NCBI RefSeq assembly: GCF_002584535.1
Contig: NZ_NUOT01000008.1
Span: forward strand, 408,331-472,330
Reading direction: 5' to 3'
DNA from: Bacillus cereus
Lineage (GTDB): Bacteria; Bacillota; Bacilli; Bacillales; Bacillaceae_G
DNA: 64,000 nucleotides
Every line of letters starts with the position of its first letter. The stretch's first letter is position 1. The notes beneath the pieces were generated by a model. That model was not told the origin of the DNA. It saw nothing but the letters and a program-made list of their open reading frames with translations, and made no database searches. Position numbers and translations under genes: made by a program. This document shows, piece by piece, positions 46,444 through 54,777 of the stretch.

Positions 46444-47099
46444 CATTTATGCTCTCTCACATATTGAAGCACTTCTGTTAAACTCTTTTCTTTCATACTC
46501 CCTAAGCGAAGATGGTGATTTTCAAACTGCAAAGTCTTTGTAACTTCATTAGGAACAACGACACATTTTAATTCCGCTGCAATCGCTGCTTTCAATCCAT
46601 TCACTGAATCCTCAAACACAACAGCTTCTGATGCATCAACTTTCAATTCTTCAATAGCTGCCTTATACAGTGCTGGATCCGGTTTTACTTTCTCAACATC
46701 TTCTTTTGTTTTAATAACTTCAAAATACTCTCGAATCCCTAAATCTTCTAAAAATCCGATAACCCACTTTCTTGAAGAACTAGAAGCTAAACCAATTTTT
46801 ACTCCAAGACTTTTTGCTTCTTCTAAATATTCTTTCACACCATCACGAACGACTGGTATTTTCATTTTCTCTTGATGTAACGCCGAAACTTTTTCTTTTA
46901 GCAATTTTTTATTAAATTGCTCTTTCAATTGTTGTTCAATATATGTATAAAGTACTTCATCTGTTGTTCCAATACATTTCGCAAACTCTTCTAGAGGTAA
47001 CTCACCACCATATTCGTGAATCACTTCCTGAAAAGATTGGAACCAAATTGTCTCTGTATCTACAATTAATCCATCAAAGTCAAAAATAATTGCTTTCAT
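46443..47099 (-). CDS. HAD superfamily phosphatase/phosphoglucomutase-like
   Basis: 218 residues. HAD motif I DFDGLIVDTE (nucleophile and acid Asp), motif II LASSSS, motif III Lys in KVKPDP, motif IV VFEDSVNGLKAA, and a helical cap (about 15-85). Close in pattern to beta-phosphoglucomutase and the YhcW subfamily; the substrate is not readable. The ATG at 47099 (MKAIIFDFDGL) follows AAGGTGGGATAGG. Single gene between yqhP and mntR. Confidence 0.85.
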   Translation of the reverse strand: MKAIIFDFDGLIVDTETIWFQSFQEVIHEYGGELPLEEFAKCIGTTDEVLYTYIEQQLKEQFNKKLLKEKVSALHQEKMKIPVVRDGVKEYLEEAKSLGVKIGLASSSSRKWVIGFLEDLGIREYFEVIKTKEDVEKVKPDPALYKAAIEELKVDASEAVVFEDSVNGLKAAIAAELKCVVVPNEVTKTLQFENHHLRLGSMKEKSLTEVLQYVREHK

Positions 47100-47177
47100 T
47101 CCTATCCCACCTTTTACAAAACGATTTTTCACATCTCTATATATTCAATTTAAATAAAGGAATTTCCTTTTCTAAAC

Positions 47178-47203
47178 AAAAAAGGAAACGCACTTCGTTC
47201 CCT

Positions 47204-47206
<3 letters not shown>
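47178..47206 (-). terminator. Terminator of mntR
   Basis: AAAGGGAACG and CGTTTCCTTT with one mismatch, then TTTTG on the minus strand, overlapping the mntR stop. Confidence 0.85.
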
Positions 47207-47656
<450 letters not shown>

Positions 47657-47773
47657 TTATATTTTCCGCACGAAGCAATCAATAAAATGATACACCAGAA
47701 AGGGTATCATGACAAGAGTCGAACCGATCAAATGCCCTGAAACAAAAAAAGAATCTGTATAGTACAAATTCCC

Positions 47774-48117
47774 CTATACGGAATATTGAATTTCAGTATT
47801 TGGAAAATTTTTGTGAATACATCCCCTTATTGTCTCCTCTAACCTCACTACAAAGCGAAAACGTGTTTTCCATTATGCTTTGCATCCAACAAATGATCTA
47901 CATGCGAATATTTCGTAATGTAACGAAGACGATCTTATTCACTCTATCCAATACACTCAATCGTTTTCGCATTACGATATTTCTGCAAATCATTCTCTTC
48001 AGATAAATCACGAATCTGATTATGGGATGTTGTCTCTCAAATTTCTAGACCCATCCATGTAAACTTATCATATAATTACTCAAGTGCCTGTATTTCAAAA
48101 TAAACAACCTTTGGCAT
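47774..48117 (-). pseudogene. splB: splB (spore photoproduct lyase) deletion remnant
   Basis: Minus-strand pieces of SplB stand in the right order but shortened to 344 bp from about 1 kb. They are PKVVYFE then stop (N-terminus), ETTSHNQIRDLSEEND and QKYRNAKTIE then stop, YITKYSHVDHLLDAKHNGKTRFRF (middle, in two parts), and then directly the C-terminus ETIRGCIHKNFPNTEIQYSV with its stop at 47774. The radical-SAM cysteine motif is absent. At least two large internal deletions and several stops make it non-functional. Intact SplB repairs spore photoproduct in germinating spores. Confidence 0.88.
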
Positions 48118-48361
48118 AAATAGCTTTATATAACTTTCCCCCTGCTTTTAGTATGAGCAACAGTACACTAATAACGCTGTTTTTCTTCTGTCTAATTTTA
48201 CAAACTGAAAAATTTCATAAAGAAAAAAAGAAAAATACAAAATAATTAACGTAAATTGTTGACGTGATGCTTTTATTATCGGTATCATAAATCTTCGTGA
48301 GCAATTATTTTTCGTTATACGATTTTTTTATTATTACTGAATTTTTGAGAGGAGAAATTTG
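48118..48361 (+). promoter_or_regulatory. Promoter region of the Pro/Ala-rich protein gene
   Basis: TTGACG (48259-48264) and TATCAT (48283-48288), 18 bases apart, form a plausible SigA promoter about 75 bases before the start at 48362. The rest of this stretch is AT-rich with no reading frame. Confidence 0.4.
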
Positions 48362-49204
48362 ATGTCACTTAAGAAGAAAACGCAAGTACGCACCGGCAAA
48401 ATGGTTCGTGAACTAATGTTAGCAGACGAAGATGTAAATGCTTCGCTAATTATGGTATATAGTGAAAACGGTGTAAACGCAGAAATTAAAATCGAGGGCT
48501 TAACGCCGAAATGTAACGAAGAATTATTTTTGAGCGGAAACGTGGATTGGAACAAGAGTGTCATTTATAAAATTGTTGATTTCACTGGAAACGCTGAAGT
48601 TGGTAAAGTTACATTAACAGCAATGAACAAAAATAATGTTTCTCTAGAAATTGAACGCGTTATGTGGAGCAAAGAAAATAAAGAAGCTGCAGAACAAGAA
48701 ATAACACCAGTAGAAGCTGCGCCAAAGAAGGAAGTAGTCGTAGAGGCACCAAAGGTAGTTACAGCGTCACCTAAACCTATTACACGTGTTGAGGAACCTG
48801 TTGCAACGCCTAAACCTATTCCGGCACCAGCACCTAAACCAGTGCGTTCAGAAACAGTTGTAGCGGCACCTAAACCAGCACCTATAAAAAATGAAGTACC
48901 TACTCCAGTCGCAAAGAAAGAAACAGTTACGGTTATGCCTACAAAGCCGAAACAAACAACTGCGGCTGAAACAAACTCAAAACTACAAGAAAATTATGTA
49001 AAACTTGTGAAAAAGACAATTGAAGTATGTCAAGATTACGAGCTTGGCATCGATATAGATGATTCTATTGAAAATTTAAAAGAAGAATTACAAAGCCAAG
49101 GTATTAGCGTTACTTTTGATAAAGAAATTATGGATGTCGTAAATCGCCTTCGTTCTTTACAAGAAAAAGGGATTAAAGTAGAAAAAGTACTGAATTTACT
49201 ATAA
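48362..49204 (+). CDS. Unrecognised protein with Pro/Ala/Lys-rich linker
   Basis: 280 residues. N-terminal domain about 1-105 (MSLKKKTQVRTGKMVRELML, a beta-rich part with NVDWNKSVIYKIVDFTGN). The linker, about 110-205, has repeated PKP units (SPKPIT, TPKPIP, APKPVR, APKPAP) and many Val/Glu/Lys. The C-terminal helical domain, about 215-280, reads QENYVKLVKKTIEVCQDYELG and VVNRLRSLQEKGIKVEKVLN. No signal peptide or membrane span. ATG at 48362 follows GAGAGGAG. I know no family; the two-domains-plus-linker layout suggests a tether or scaffold. The linker is close to the kind that needs EF-P. Confidence 0.7.
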   Translation: MSLKKKTQVRTGKMVRELMLADEDVNASLIMVYSENGVNAEIKIEGLTPKCNEELFLSGNVDWNKSVIYKIVDFTGNAEVGKVTLTAMNKNNVSLEIERVMWSKENKEAAEQEITPVEAAPKKEVVVEAPKVVTASPKPITRVEEPVATPKPIPAPAPKPVRSETVVAAPKPAPIKNEVPTPVAKKETVTVMPTKPKQTTAAETNSKLQENYVKLVKKTIEVCQDYELGIDIDDSIENLKEELQSQGISVTFDKEIMDVVNRLRSLQEKGIKVEKVLNLL

Positions 49205-49245
49205 AAAATAAGGAGGTGGCAAATGCCACCTCCTTATTTTTTATA
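49204..49245. terminator. Bidirectional terminator before lipM
   Basis: AAAAAATAAGGAGGTGGC and its exact complement form an 18-bp perfect stem with T-runs on both strands; it also contains the lipM stop. Confidence 0.96.
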
Positions 49246-50070
49246 ATTCCACTCATCGCTCTCATATTTTTCTTTTGCTAATGTTTGCACTTCTTGAAGC
49301 TGTTCTTCCGTTAGTTCATACGGGACTAGCTCCACATCTAAGCCTTTTTCAAATCCAACTTGGAACGCTTCAATCAACTGTTCAATCGTAAATGTACGGT
49401 CTGTTAATTCATTGATTGCGACCGCTTTAGAAGAAAACATGCTCTTCATACGCTCTTTCACTCGCTCATTTGGGAATAAAAATAAGTCATACAGCTCATC
49501 TAAATCAATTTCTAACGGAATAGATCCATGCTGTAGGATAACTCCTTTTTGGCGCGTTTGTGCACTTCCAGCAATTTTCCGGCCTTCTACAACAATTTCA
49601 TACCAAGACGGAGCGTCAAAACATACACCTGAACGTGGATTTTTTAAATTTTCACGATCCGCTTCTGTTTTTGGAACCGCATAGTACGCTTCTAATCCTA
49701 GCGCCTTAAAACCTTCAAGTAGCCCTTGAGAAATTACGCGATACGCTTCTGTAACTGTTCTAGGCATATTCGGATGATCTTCAGAGACAATAACACTGTA
49801 CGTTAATTCCTTATCGTGCAATACTCCCCTACCACCTGTTTGACGGCGAACAAATCCATATTCCTTCTCTTTTACTACATCCATATTGATATCTTTTTCT
49901 ACACGTTGAAAATACCCCACTGTTAATGTTGGCACTTCCCATTCATAAAAACGAATTGTTGGTGGCATTTTCTTTTCACTTTGCCAATTTAATAAACATT
50001 CATCTAACGCCATATTGAATGCCGGTGAACATTGACCAGAGTTAATATAGCACCATTTTTCTTTTCCCAT
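49234..50070 (-). CDS. lipM: Octanoyl-[GcvH]:protein N-octanoyltransferase LipM
   Basis: 278 residues, BPL/LplA/LipB fold. It moves octanoate from acyl carrier protein to GcvH, starting lipoate assembly. [20 protein letters not shown] binds the acyl chain, [24 protein letters not shown] holds the probable acyl-accepting Cys and the catalytic Lys. ATG at 50070 ([13 protein letters not shown]) follows GAGGTGC. In this window its downstream clients are the E2 of BCKDH and, through GcvH, the glycine cleavage system. Neighbours mntR and yqhL match B. subtilis. Confidence 0.9.
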   Translation of the reverse strand: MGKEKWCYINSGQCSPAFNMALDECLLNWQSEKKMPPTIRFYEWEVPTLTVGYFQRVEKDINMDVVKEKEYGFVRRQTGGRGVLHDKELTYSVIVSEDHPNMPRTVTEAYRVISQGLLEGFKALGLEAYYAVPKTEADRENLKNPRSGVCFDAPSWYEIVVEGRKIAGSAQTRQKGVILQHGSIPLEIDLDELYDLFLFPNERVKERMKSMFSSKAVAINELTDRTFTIEQLIEAFQVGFEKGLDVELVPYELTEEQLQEVQTLAKEKYESDEWNYKK

Positions 50071-50240
50071 CCTGCACCTCATGTAACCAATTATTTTTCA
50101 CAATATCTAGTCTAACAAATTCGACAAAATTTGTGAAAGAATACGAAATTTCTTCTTCTCACCGAACGAACCTGTTGCATAAATACATACGGGCATTATA
50201 ATATTGAAAGTAGGATAAGAAAAAAGGGAGCGATAGAATC

Positions 50241-50624
50241 GTGTCAACAAACTTAATTATTATACTAGCCGTAGTTCTAGCATTCATCGGCTACTCTGTA
50301 TGGATGTTTTTCTATCAGAAGAAATTGATTAAAACACTTTCAGAAGAAGAATTTCGCGCTGGCTACCGTAAAGCACAGCTTATCGATATTCGTGAAGCAG
50401 ATGAATTTAACGCTGGTCATATTTTAGGTGCTCGTAATATTCCGCTATCACAAATCCGTATGCGTTACAAAGAGCTACGTAAAGACCAACCTGTTTATTT
50501 ATACTGTCAAAGTGGATTCCGTACAGGACGTGCGGCTCAATATCTAAAAAAACAGGGTTACAAAGATTTCTACCAATTACAAGGTGGATTTAAATCTTGG
50601 ACAGGCAGAATTAAAAAGAAATAA
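50241..50624 (+). CDS. yqhL: Rhodanese-like sulfurtransferase (YqhL), GTG start
   Basis: 127 residues: an N-terminal membrane span (LIIILAVVLAFIGYSVWMFFY), then a rhodanese domain (about 35-125) with the active-site loop CQSGFRTG (Cys about residue 93) and DIREADEFNAGHILGARNIP. It should face the cytoplasm and carry persulfide sulfur. GGGAGCG stands before the GTG at 50241. Divergent from lipM. Confidence 0.9.
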   Translation: MSTNLIIILAVVLAFIGYSVWMFFYQKKLIKTLSEEEFRAGYRKAQLIDIREADEFNAGHILGARNIPLSQIRMRYKELRKDQPVYLYCQSGFRTGRAAQYLKKQGYKDFYQLQGGFKSWTGRIKKK

Positions 50625-50631
50625 TATTTTG

Positions 50632-50665
50632 AAGAACTAGCATGACTCATCAGCTAGTTCTTTTC
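50632..50665. terminator. Bidirectional terminator after yqhL
   Basis: AAGAACTAGC and GCTAGTTCTT around an 11-base loop; TTTT follows on the plus side. It overlaps the end of the convergent lipoprotein gene. Confidence 0.88.
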
Positions 50666-51223
50666 TTCCATGTTGTTCGCAATATATGCTAAGTTTTGTT
50701 TTACTACTTCTTCATTTCTTAATTCTACATTGCGATATAACAATTGATATTCTAATCCTTTCTCTTTCCATATGAGCGTTGCAAATTCTTCCCCTTGTTC
50801 AAATTCATCCCTATTTTTAAAATAAGCAGTTGCCCCATTATTCAACTTCATCTGTTCCTGAAATCGATTTTGTTCTACAATATACGGAAAACTATAGGAA
50901 AAGTTAGCAACTGTTAATTCTATATAATCTTTTCTTCTTTTTTCCTGTTGTTTATATTTAATCGTTAAGACCGCGTTCTTCTTTCCAATTGTTCTTACTT
51001 CTCCTTTTACACCACTCATAACATCGTACGGCAAATATGTCGGAACTTTAAATGCTTCCGAAAAATATTTTTTTGTATCCTTTAACGAAATGGGACCAGA
51101 TACAAGATCTACAGCTCCATCCGCATTTCCCACAAATTGTTTTTCCTCTTTCGCTGTTTGTTGGAATGAACATGAACTCAGTAACATACTAGAAAACACG
51201 AAACAAATGATTCTTTTTTTCAA
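50654..51223 (-). CDS. Hypothetical lipoprotein, TTG start
   Basis: 189 residues with a lipoprotein signal: basic start (KKRIICFVFSSMLL) and lipobox LSSC (Cys about residue 18). The mature part is beta-rich and soluble on the outer membrane face (YLPYDVMSGVKGEVRTIG, ATLIWKEKGLEYQLLYRNVE). The only sensible start is TTG at 51223, preceded by AAGGGCGG. The pattern is like DUF4367/outer-surface anti-sigma-linked proteins, but that is a weak resemblance. Confidence 0.65.
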   Translation of the reverse strand: MKKRIICFVFSSMLLSSCSFQQTAKEEKQFVGNADGAVDLVSGPISLKDTKKYFSEAFKVPTYLPYDVMSGVKGEVRTIGKKNAVLTIKYKQQEKRRKDYIELTVANFSYSFPYIVEQNRFQEQMKLNNGATAYFKNRDEFEQGEEFATLIWKEKGLEYQLLYRNVELRNEEVVKQNLAYIANNMEEKN

Positions 51224-51443
51224 TTTGTTTCCGCCCTTTCATCCCGCTCCTTTTGCGAACAAAGCGTTAATATGTTGTTCATATTCGCTCCACCTGTCAA
51301 CTCTCCCTTTGAAAACTTTCCCCGTTTATCTCACAGATTTTGACACAGCATTTTTATTTAGACAAAAAAAGACTTCCTGCTACTCTTACGCCCAAAATAA
51401 AAAGGTGACGCGAATAACAGTAGGTCTTTTATAACATAGATTG

Positions 51444-51510
51444 TGAAAAGCTTTTCAGGTCAAGCTTTTCCCATTATTTTTTTCCATTCCTATCTATTTG
51501 CCTATATAAT
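51444..51510 (+). promoter_or_regulatory. lacI-type operator and promoter
   Basis: TGAAAAGCTTTTCA (51444-51457) is a perfect 14-bp palindrome of LacI/GalR-operator type. AAGCTTTTCC follows at once (51462-51471), half a second site. TATAAT at 51505-51510 is the likely -10 of the regulator gene, 20 bases before its start codon. The operator lies about 50 bp upstream of the -10. Confidence 0.55.
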
Positions 51511-51529
51511 GAACGAAGAGGTGATACAT

Positions 51530-52507
51530 ATGGCAAATATAAAACAAATTGCGAAAATCGCTGGGGTATCTATCACGACGGTTTCGCGCGTGCTAAATGA
51601 CCATCCCTACGTCAGCGATGAAAAGCGAAAACGCGTTTTAGATGCTGTTGAAGAATTAAATTATGCAAAAAATATAAATGCAGTTCATTTATTAAGAGGG
51701 AAAACATTTACAGTGGGGGTAATGCTTCCTTTTATCAACTTACCCTATTTCAGTACCATTATTGAAGGGATTGGAAATGAAGCATTGGCTGCGGGCTATC
51801 ATATTAATCTTTGTCAAACCAACTATGATAGTAAGGAGGAACTTCGTGTTCTAGAAATGATGAAAATGAAGCAATTTGATGGCATGATTATTTGCTCACG
51901 TACAAGCTCATGGGAGACAATTGAACCTTATGCAAAATTTGCTCCTATTATTTCTTGTGAAAAGATGATGCATCCACTTATTTCATCTGTTTATGTTAAT
52001 CATTATGAAGGATTTCGTATTGGTACAGAATACTTATTACACAAAGGACATAGTCACATCGGTGTTTGTCTAGCTCGTGAAAATAGTGCCAACACAATGC
52101 AAAGAAAACAAGCATTTTTTGATGCACTCCATTCATCTGGAAAAATGGTACATAAAAACTGGATGTTCTATCAATGCTACACGATGAAAGACGGTTCCAA
52201 AGTTATGCAAAACATATTAAAAATGAAGGAACGCCCAACTGCTATCTTTGCTGCAAACGATCAAGTTGCAGCTGGTTTATTAACGGAAGCAAAAAAACAA
52301 GGTCTACGCGTTCCAGATGATATCGCAATACTAGGATTTGATAACCACGAAGTTTCTGAAGCACTAGAAATTACAACTATTGAACATCCGGGATTAAGTA
52401 TGGGATTTCATGCATTTTCAATGTTTTATAAACAAATACAAAATGAACAAATGACTATTGATTCAAAAGAGCTCTCTTTCCGATTAATTGAGCGTCAAAC
52501 CGTGTAA
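51530..52507 (+). CDS. LacI/GalR family transcriptional regulator
   Basis: 325 residues. HTH at the N-terminus (MANIKQIAKIAGVSITTVSRVLNDH...), hinge helix (KRVLDAVEELNY), then a periplasmic-binding-like effector domain (60-325) with VGVMLPFINLPYFS and AILGFDNHEVSEALEITTIEHPG. The effector, probably a sugar, is unknown. ATG at 51530 follows AGAGGTGAT; the upstream frame from 51443 crosses the promoter. No sugar genes are adjacent, so it probably acts on distant genes and on itself. Confidence 0.88.
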   Translation: MANIKQIAKIAGVSITTVSRVLNDHPYVSDEKRKRVLDAVEELNYAKNINAVHLLRGKTFTVGVMLPFINLPYFSTIIEGIGNEALAAGYHINLCQTNYDSKEELRVLEMMKMKQFDGMIICSRTSSWETIEPYAKFAPIISCEKMMHPLISSVYVNHYEGFRIGTEYLLHKGHSHIGVCLARENSANTMQRKQAFFDALHSSGKMVHKNWMFYQCYTMKDGSKVMQNILKMKERPTAIFAANDQVAAGLLTEAKKQGLRVPDDIAILGFDNHEVSEALEITTIEHPGLSMGFHAFSMFYKQIQNEQMTIDSKELSFRLIERQTV

Positions 52508-52534
52508 AGAGTACCAAATTAGGTGCTCTTTTTA
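52504..52534 (+). terminator. Terminator of the lacI-type gene
   Basis: AAAGAGTACC and GGTGCTCTTT (G-U pairs allowed) with a short AAATTA loop and TTTTT, directly after the stop. Confidence 0.85.
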
Positions 52535-52546
52535 GAGTTTTCCTTA

Positions 52547-52597
52547 TTGACTTTATTTTTTCTTTCTTTTATACTCAAACTAACGAACGGTAGGTAG
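52547..52597 (+). promoter_or_regulatory. tetR promoter and first operator copy
   Basis: TTGACT (52547-52552), 17 bases, TATACT (52570-52575): a good SigA promoter. CTAACGAACGGTAGGTAG (52580-52597) covers the start point and the ribosome-binding site. Almost the same 18-mer precedes the SMR genes (53225-53242), so it is probably the operator of the TetR protein. Confidence 0.65.
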
Positions 52598-52606
52598 GGG
52601 ATGAAG

Positions 52607-53182
52607 ATGACAGCAAACCGCATTAAAGCTGTAGCACTTTCTCATTTCGCACGCTATGGCTATGAAGGGACTTCATTAGCAAATATTGCTCAAGAGGTCG
52701 GGATTAAAAAACCATCAATTTACGCACACTTTAAAGGAAAAGAAGAATTATATTTCACCTGCTTAGAAGCAGCCTTGCAAAAAGATTTACAATGCTTTAC
52801 AGATGATATGGAAAATTTTTCAGAATCATCTACTGAAGCATTACTTGTAAACTTATTGAAAGGTTACGCAAAGCGATTTGGTGAAAGTGAAGAATCAATG
52901 TTTTGGTTACGCACTTCTTATTTTCCGCCGGATGCATTTCGCGAACAAATTATTGAAAAAGCAAATGCTCACATTGAAAACATCAGAGAACTTTTATTTC
53001 CTGTATTCAAACGAGCAAACGAACAAGGTGAACTGCATAATATTGAAATAAAAGACGCTTTAGAGGCTTATTTATGCTTAATTGACGGTCTTATGGTTGA
53101 ACTACTATTCGCAGGTTTAAATCGCTTTAAGACCCGCTTAAACGCCTCTTGGAAAGTATTTTGGAATGGTCTTTCAAAATGA
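52607..53182 (+). CDS. TetR/AcrR family regulator (YvdT-like)
   Basis: 191 residues. HTH at the N-terminus (ALSHFARYGYEGTSLANIAQ, EVGIKKPSIYAHFKGKEELY), ligand domain from about 50 on, all helical. I take ATG at 52607 (MTANRIKAVA); the ATG at 52601 is directly against the GGTAGGGG ribosome-binding site. It is followed by two SMR genes, the same trio as yvdT-yvdS-yvdR of B. subtilis. It should repress the pump and itself until a toxic cation binds. Confidence 0.87.
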   Translation: MTANRIKAVALSHFARYGYEGTSLANIAQEVGIKKPSIYAHFKGKEELYFTCLEAALQKDLQCFTDDMENFSESSTEALLVNLLKGYAKRFGESEESMFWLRTSYFPPDAFREQIIEKANAHIENIRELLFPVFKRANEQGELHNIEIKDALEAYLCLIDGLMVELLFAGLNRFKTRLNASWKVFWNGLSK

Positions 53183-53214
53183 CGGATTGCTTACTTAGCA
53201 ATGCGTCGTTTTTC
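53179..53214 (+). terminator. Hairpin between tetR and the SMR pair
   Basis: GACGGATTGC and GCAATGCGTC with one mismatch, then TTTTT. It lies at the tetR stop and may reduce read-through into the pump genes. Confidence 0.8.
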
Positions 53215-53224
53215 AGCCCTTTAC

Positions 53225-53242
53225 CTAACGACTGGTAGGAAG
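53225..53242 (+). promoter_or_regulatory. Second copy of the TetR-type operator
   Basis: CTAACGACTGGTAGGAAG differs from the 52580-52597 copy at only three positions, and CCTA-N8-TAGG gives it dyad symmetry. It ends at the AAGGAG ribosome-binding site of the first SMR gene. I could not place a clear promoter for the pair. Confidence 0.6.
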
Positions 53243-53254
53243 GAGAAATAATAT

Positions 53255-53587
53255 ATGGCATGGATTTATGTAATTTTAGCTGGCATTATTGAAATTTTTT
53301 GGGTGATTGGACTAAAGCACGCAACAACACCAATTGAATGGATCGGTGTTGCTCTTTTAATCGCAATAAGTTTCGTCCTATTGTTTAAAGCTTATAAAGA
53401 TTTACCTGTAGGAACTGTATATGCTGTGTTTACAGGAATCGGGGCTGGCGGAATCGTTCTTACAGAGATTTTTATTTTCGGAGAACCTTTTTCAATTATA
53501 AAAGTTTTATTAATTGGTTTAATTTTCTTTGGAGTAATTGGTTTAAAACGAGTAACAGGTGAACAAGAAGAGAAGGAGGCTGCATAA
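53255..53587 (+). CDS. SMR-family multidrug efflux subunit (YvdS/YkkC-like)
   Basis: 110 residues, four spans. The proton/drug-binding Glu13 is in AGIIEIFWVIGLK, and the SMR motif PVGTVYAVFTGIGAGG (about 52-67) is present. The length and the paired gene suggest a heterodimer with the next product. Family members export cationic drugs or guanidinium. Strong ribosome-binding site AAGGAG. Stop overlaps the following ribosome-binding site. Confidence 0.87.
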   Translation: MAWIYVILAGIIEIFWVIGLKHATTPIEWIGVALLIAISFVLLFKAYKDLPVGTVYAVFTGIGAGGIVLTEIFIFGEPFSIIKVLLIGLIFFGVIGLKRVTGEQEEKEAA

Positions 53588-53588
53588 A

Positions 53589-53903
53589 ATGGCATGGGTA
53601 TTTTTAATTATTGCTGGTATTTGTGAGATTGTTGGTGTACTGTTTATGAAAGTAGCCACTGAAAAGAAAGGCTGGGCACCAAAACTTATTTTAATTGCTA
53701 ACTTCGGCGTAAGCTTCTTCTTCTTATCACTAGCAATGAACTCGTTACCGATGGGAACAGCTTACGCGATTTGGACTGGAATTGGGACTGCCGGAAGTGC
53801 GCTGCTAGGCATTCTTTTATTCCGCGAATCAGCTGATTGGCGTCGCCTTGCCTTTTTAAGCTGCATTTTATGCGGGGCAGTTGGCTTAAAATTAATGAGC
53901 TAA
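53589..53903 (+). CDS. SMR-family multidrug efflux subunit (YvdR/YkkD-like)
   Basis: 104 residues, four spans, Glu13 in AGICEIVGVLFMK and PMGTAYAIWTGIGTAGSALL. ATG at 53589 lies one base after the previous stop region, behind GAAGGAGG. Together with the preceding gene it forms a paired SMR pump. No guanidine riboswitch leader is visible, so control is by the TetR protein, which separates it from ykkCD. Confidence 0.87.
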   Translation: MAWVFLIIAGICEIVGVLFMKVATEKKGWAPKLILIANFGVSFFFLSLAMNSLPMGTAYAIWTGIGTAGSALLGILLFRESADWRRLAFLSCILCGAVGLKLMS

Positions 53904-53918
53904 CGTGGGGTGATCGTC

Positions 53919-54173
53919 ATGTGGAAAGCAAAAGGAAAACAAATCCTAACTGGGATTATACTCGGAATCGTTATTCTACTGCAAATAAGCTTTCATATTA
54001 TAGAATGGCTATTTCATAAAGCAATTTCTGTTCTTACATTCCTTCCGAACATGGCGCTTGAAATTGCATCCATCGTTTGGTCGATAATTGCCTCTATTAC
54101 AATTCTTATCATTTGGAGTATCGCCAAGATTTGGGGCAAATTAAGTAAAAAAGACAGTTCTTCCGAAAAGTGA
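53919..54173 (+). CDS. Small two-span membrane protein
   Basis: 84 residues with two hydrophobic spans (ILTGIILGIVILLQISFHII; LEIASIVWSIIASITILIIW) and a Lys/Ser-rich tail. ATG at 53919 follows GTGGGGTG. It begins 15 bp after the pump genes and ends in their terminator, so it is probably part of the operon. No family recognised. Confidence 0.65.
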   Translation: MWKAKGKQILTGIILGIVILLQISFHIIEWLFHKAISVLTFLPNMALEIASIVWSIIASITILIIWSIAKIWGKLSKKDSSSEK

Positions 54174-54191
54174 AGTGACTGTCTTTTTTCA
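54152..54191 (+). terminator. Terminator of the SMR operon
   Basis: AAAAAGACAGT and ACTGTCTTTTTT arms around a loop of about 16 bases; it overlaps the stop of the 84-residue gene. Confidence 0.88.
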
Positions 54192-54194
54192 CCC

Positions 54195-54290
54195 TTAATG
54201 ATTCCTATATTTTGGATTTTTAAAGAAATTCGATACAATAAGGCATAGTATTCCAAGAATAAAAACACTAGTACCGATAATATTATTCAC
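54195..54290 (-). CDS. Possible 31-residue single-span peptide
   Basis: GTG at 54290 opens MNNIIGTSVFILGILCLIVS then NFFKNPKYRNH and a stop at 54195. The pattern of one span plus a basic tail fits a small membrane peptide. The ribosome-binding site is poor because AAGGTG merges with the GTG. The rest of the 54174-54477 gap holds nothing else I can name. Confidence 0.28.
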   Translation of the reverse strand: MNNIIGTSVFILGILCLIVSNFFKNPKYRNH

Positions 54291-54477
54291 CTTTTTAAAA
54301 TATCAATATCCGAGTAAAAATCAAGCATACTAAGATTTAAGGAAAGAACAATGCAGATTTCATTAATATTCTCCCTTTTAACCTCTGTTTCCTCATTACA
54401 TGTCTCTTCCCCATTTTTTCAAATCTAACTATATCTTCACTCCTTTAGGGCATACTACACAAAAAGGAGCTGATTAC

Positions 54478-54627
54478 ATGCAAAATTCCATACATAAACA
54501 TATCCTATTGTTATTTTTCTTATTTCTTTTCTTTGTTATATGTTTCAGCCTCATATTACATGCGCCAAAAGATATGCCGAGCACCGTTTCTGTTTATAAG
54601 TTACTTCTGTGTTATTTCTCTTATTGA
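54478..54627 (+). CDS. 49-residue membrane peptide
   Basis: MQNSIHKHILLLFFLFLFFV opens it; one very hydrophobic span (about 8-27) and a short tail ending LLCYFSY. AAAAAGGAG is nine bases before the ATG and a strong terminator follows, which supports a real gene despite its length. No family recognised; toxin-like hydrophobic peptides have this shape, but nothing else points that way. Confidence 0.5.
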   Translation: MQNSIHKHILLLFFLFLFFVICFSLILHAPKDMPSTVSVYKLLLCYFSY

Positions 54628-54628
54628 A

Positions 54629-54660
54629 AAAAGGTGTCTTATAATGAGACACCTTTTTAT
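54629..54660 (+). terminator. Terminator of the 49-residue gene
   Basis: AAAAAGGTGTCT and AGACACCTTTTT around a seven-base loop. Confidence 0.9.
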
Positions 54661-54739
54661 AAAATCCCATCCAAAAACAACGCATATACATATAATTACA
54701 TCAGCTATAGTAACAAACTCCTTATTTTGGACAAGAAAA

Positions 54740-54768
54740 AAAGACCAACAATTCCCTGTTGGTCTTCC
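54740..54768 (-). terminator. Terminator of the 63-residue gene
   Basis: On the minus strand AAGACCAACA and TTGTTGGTCTT with T-run TTTTTTTC, ten bases after the stop at 54778. Confidence 0.9.
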
Positions 54769-54777
54769 ATATATGTA

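Noticed and set aside
47800-48006. 68-residue plus-strand frame
   Set aside because: Antisense to the splB remnant and without start signals.
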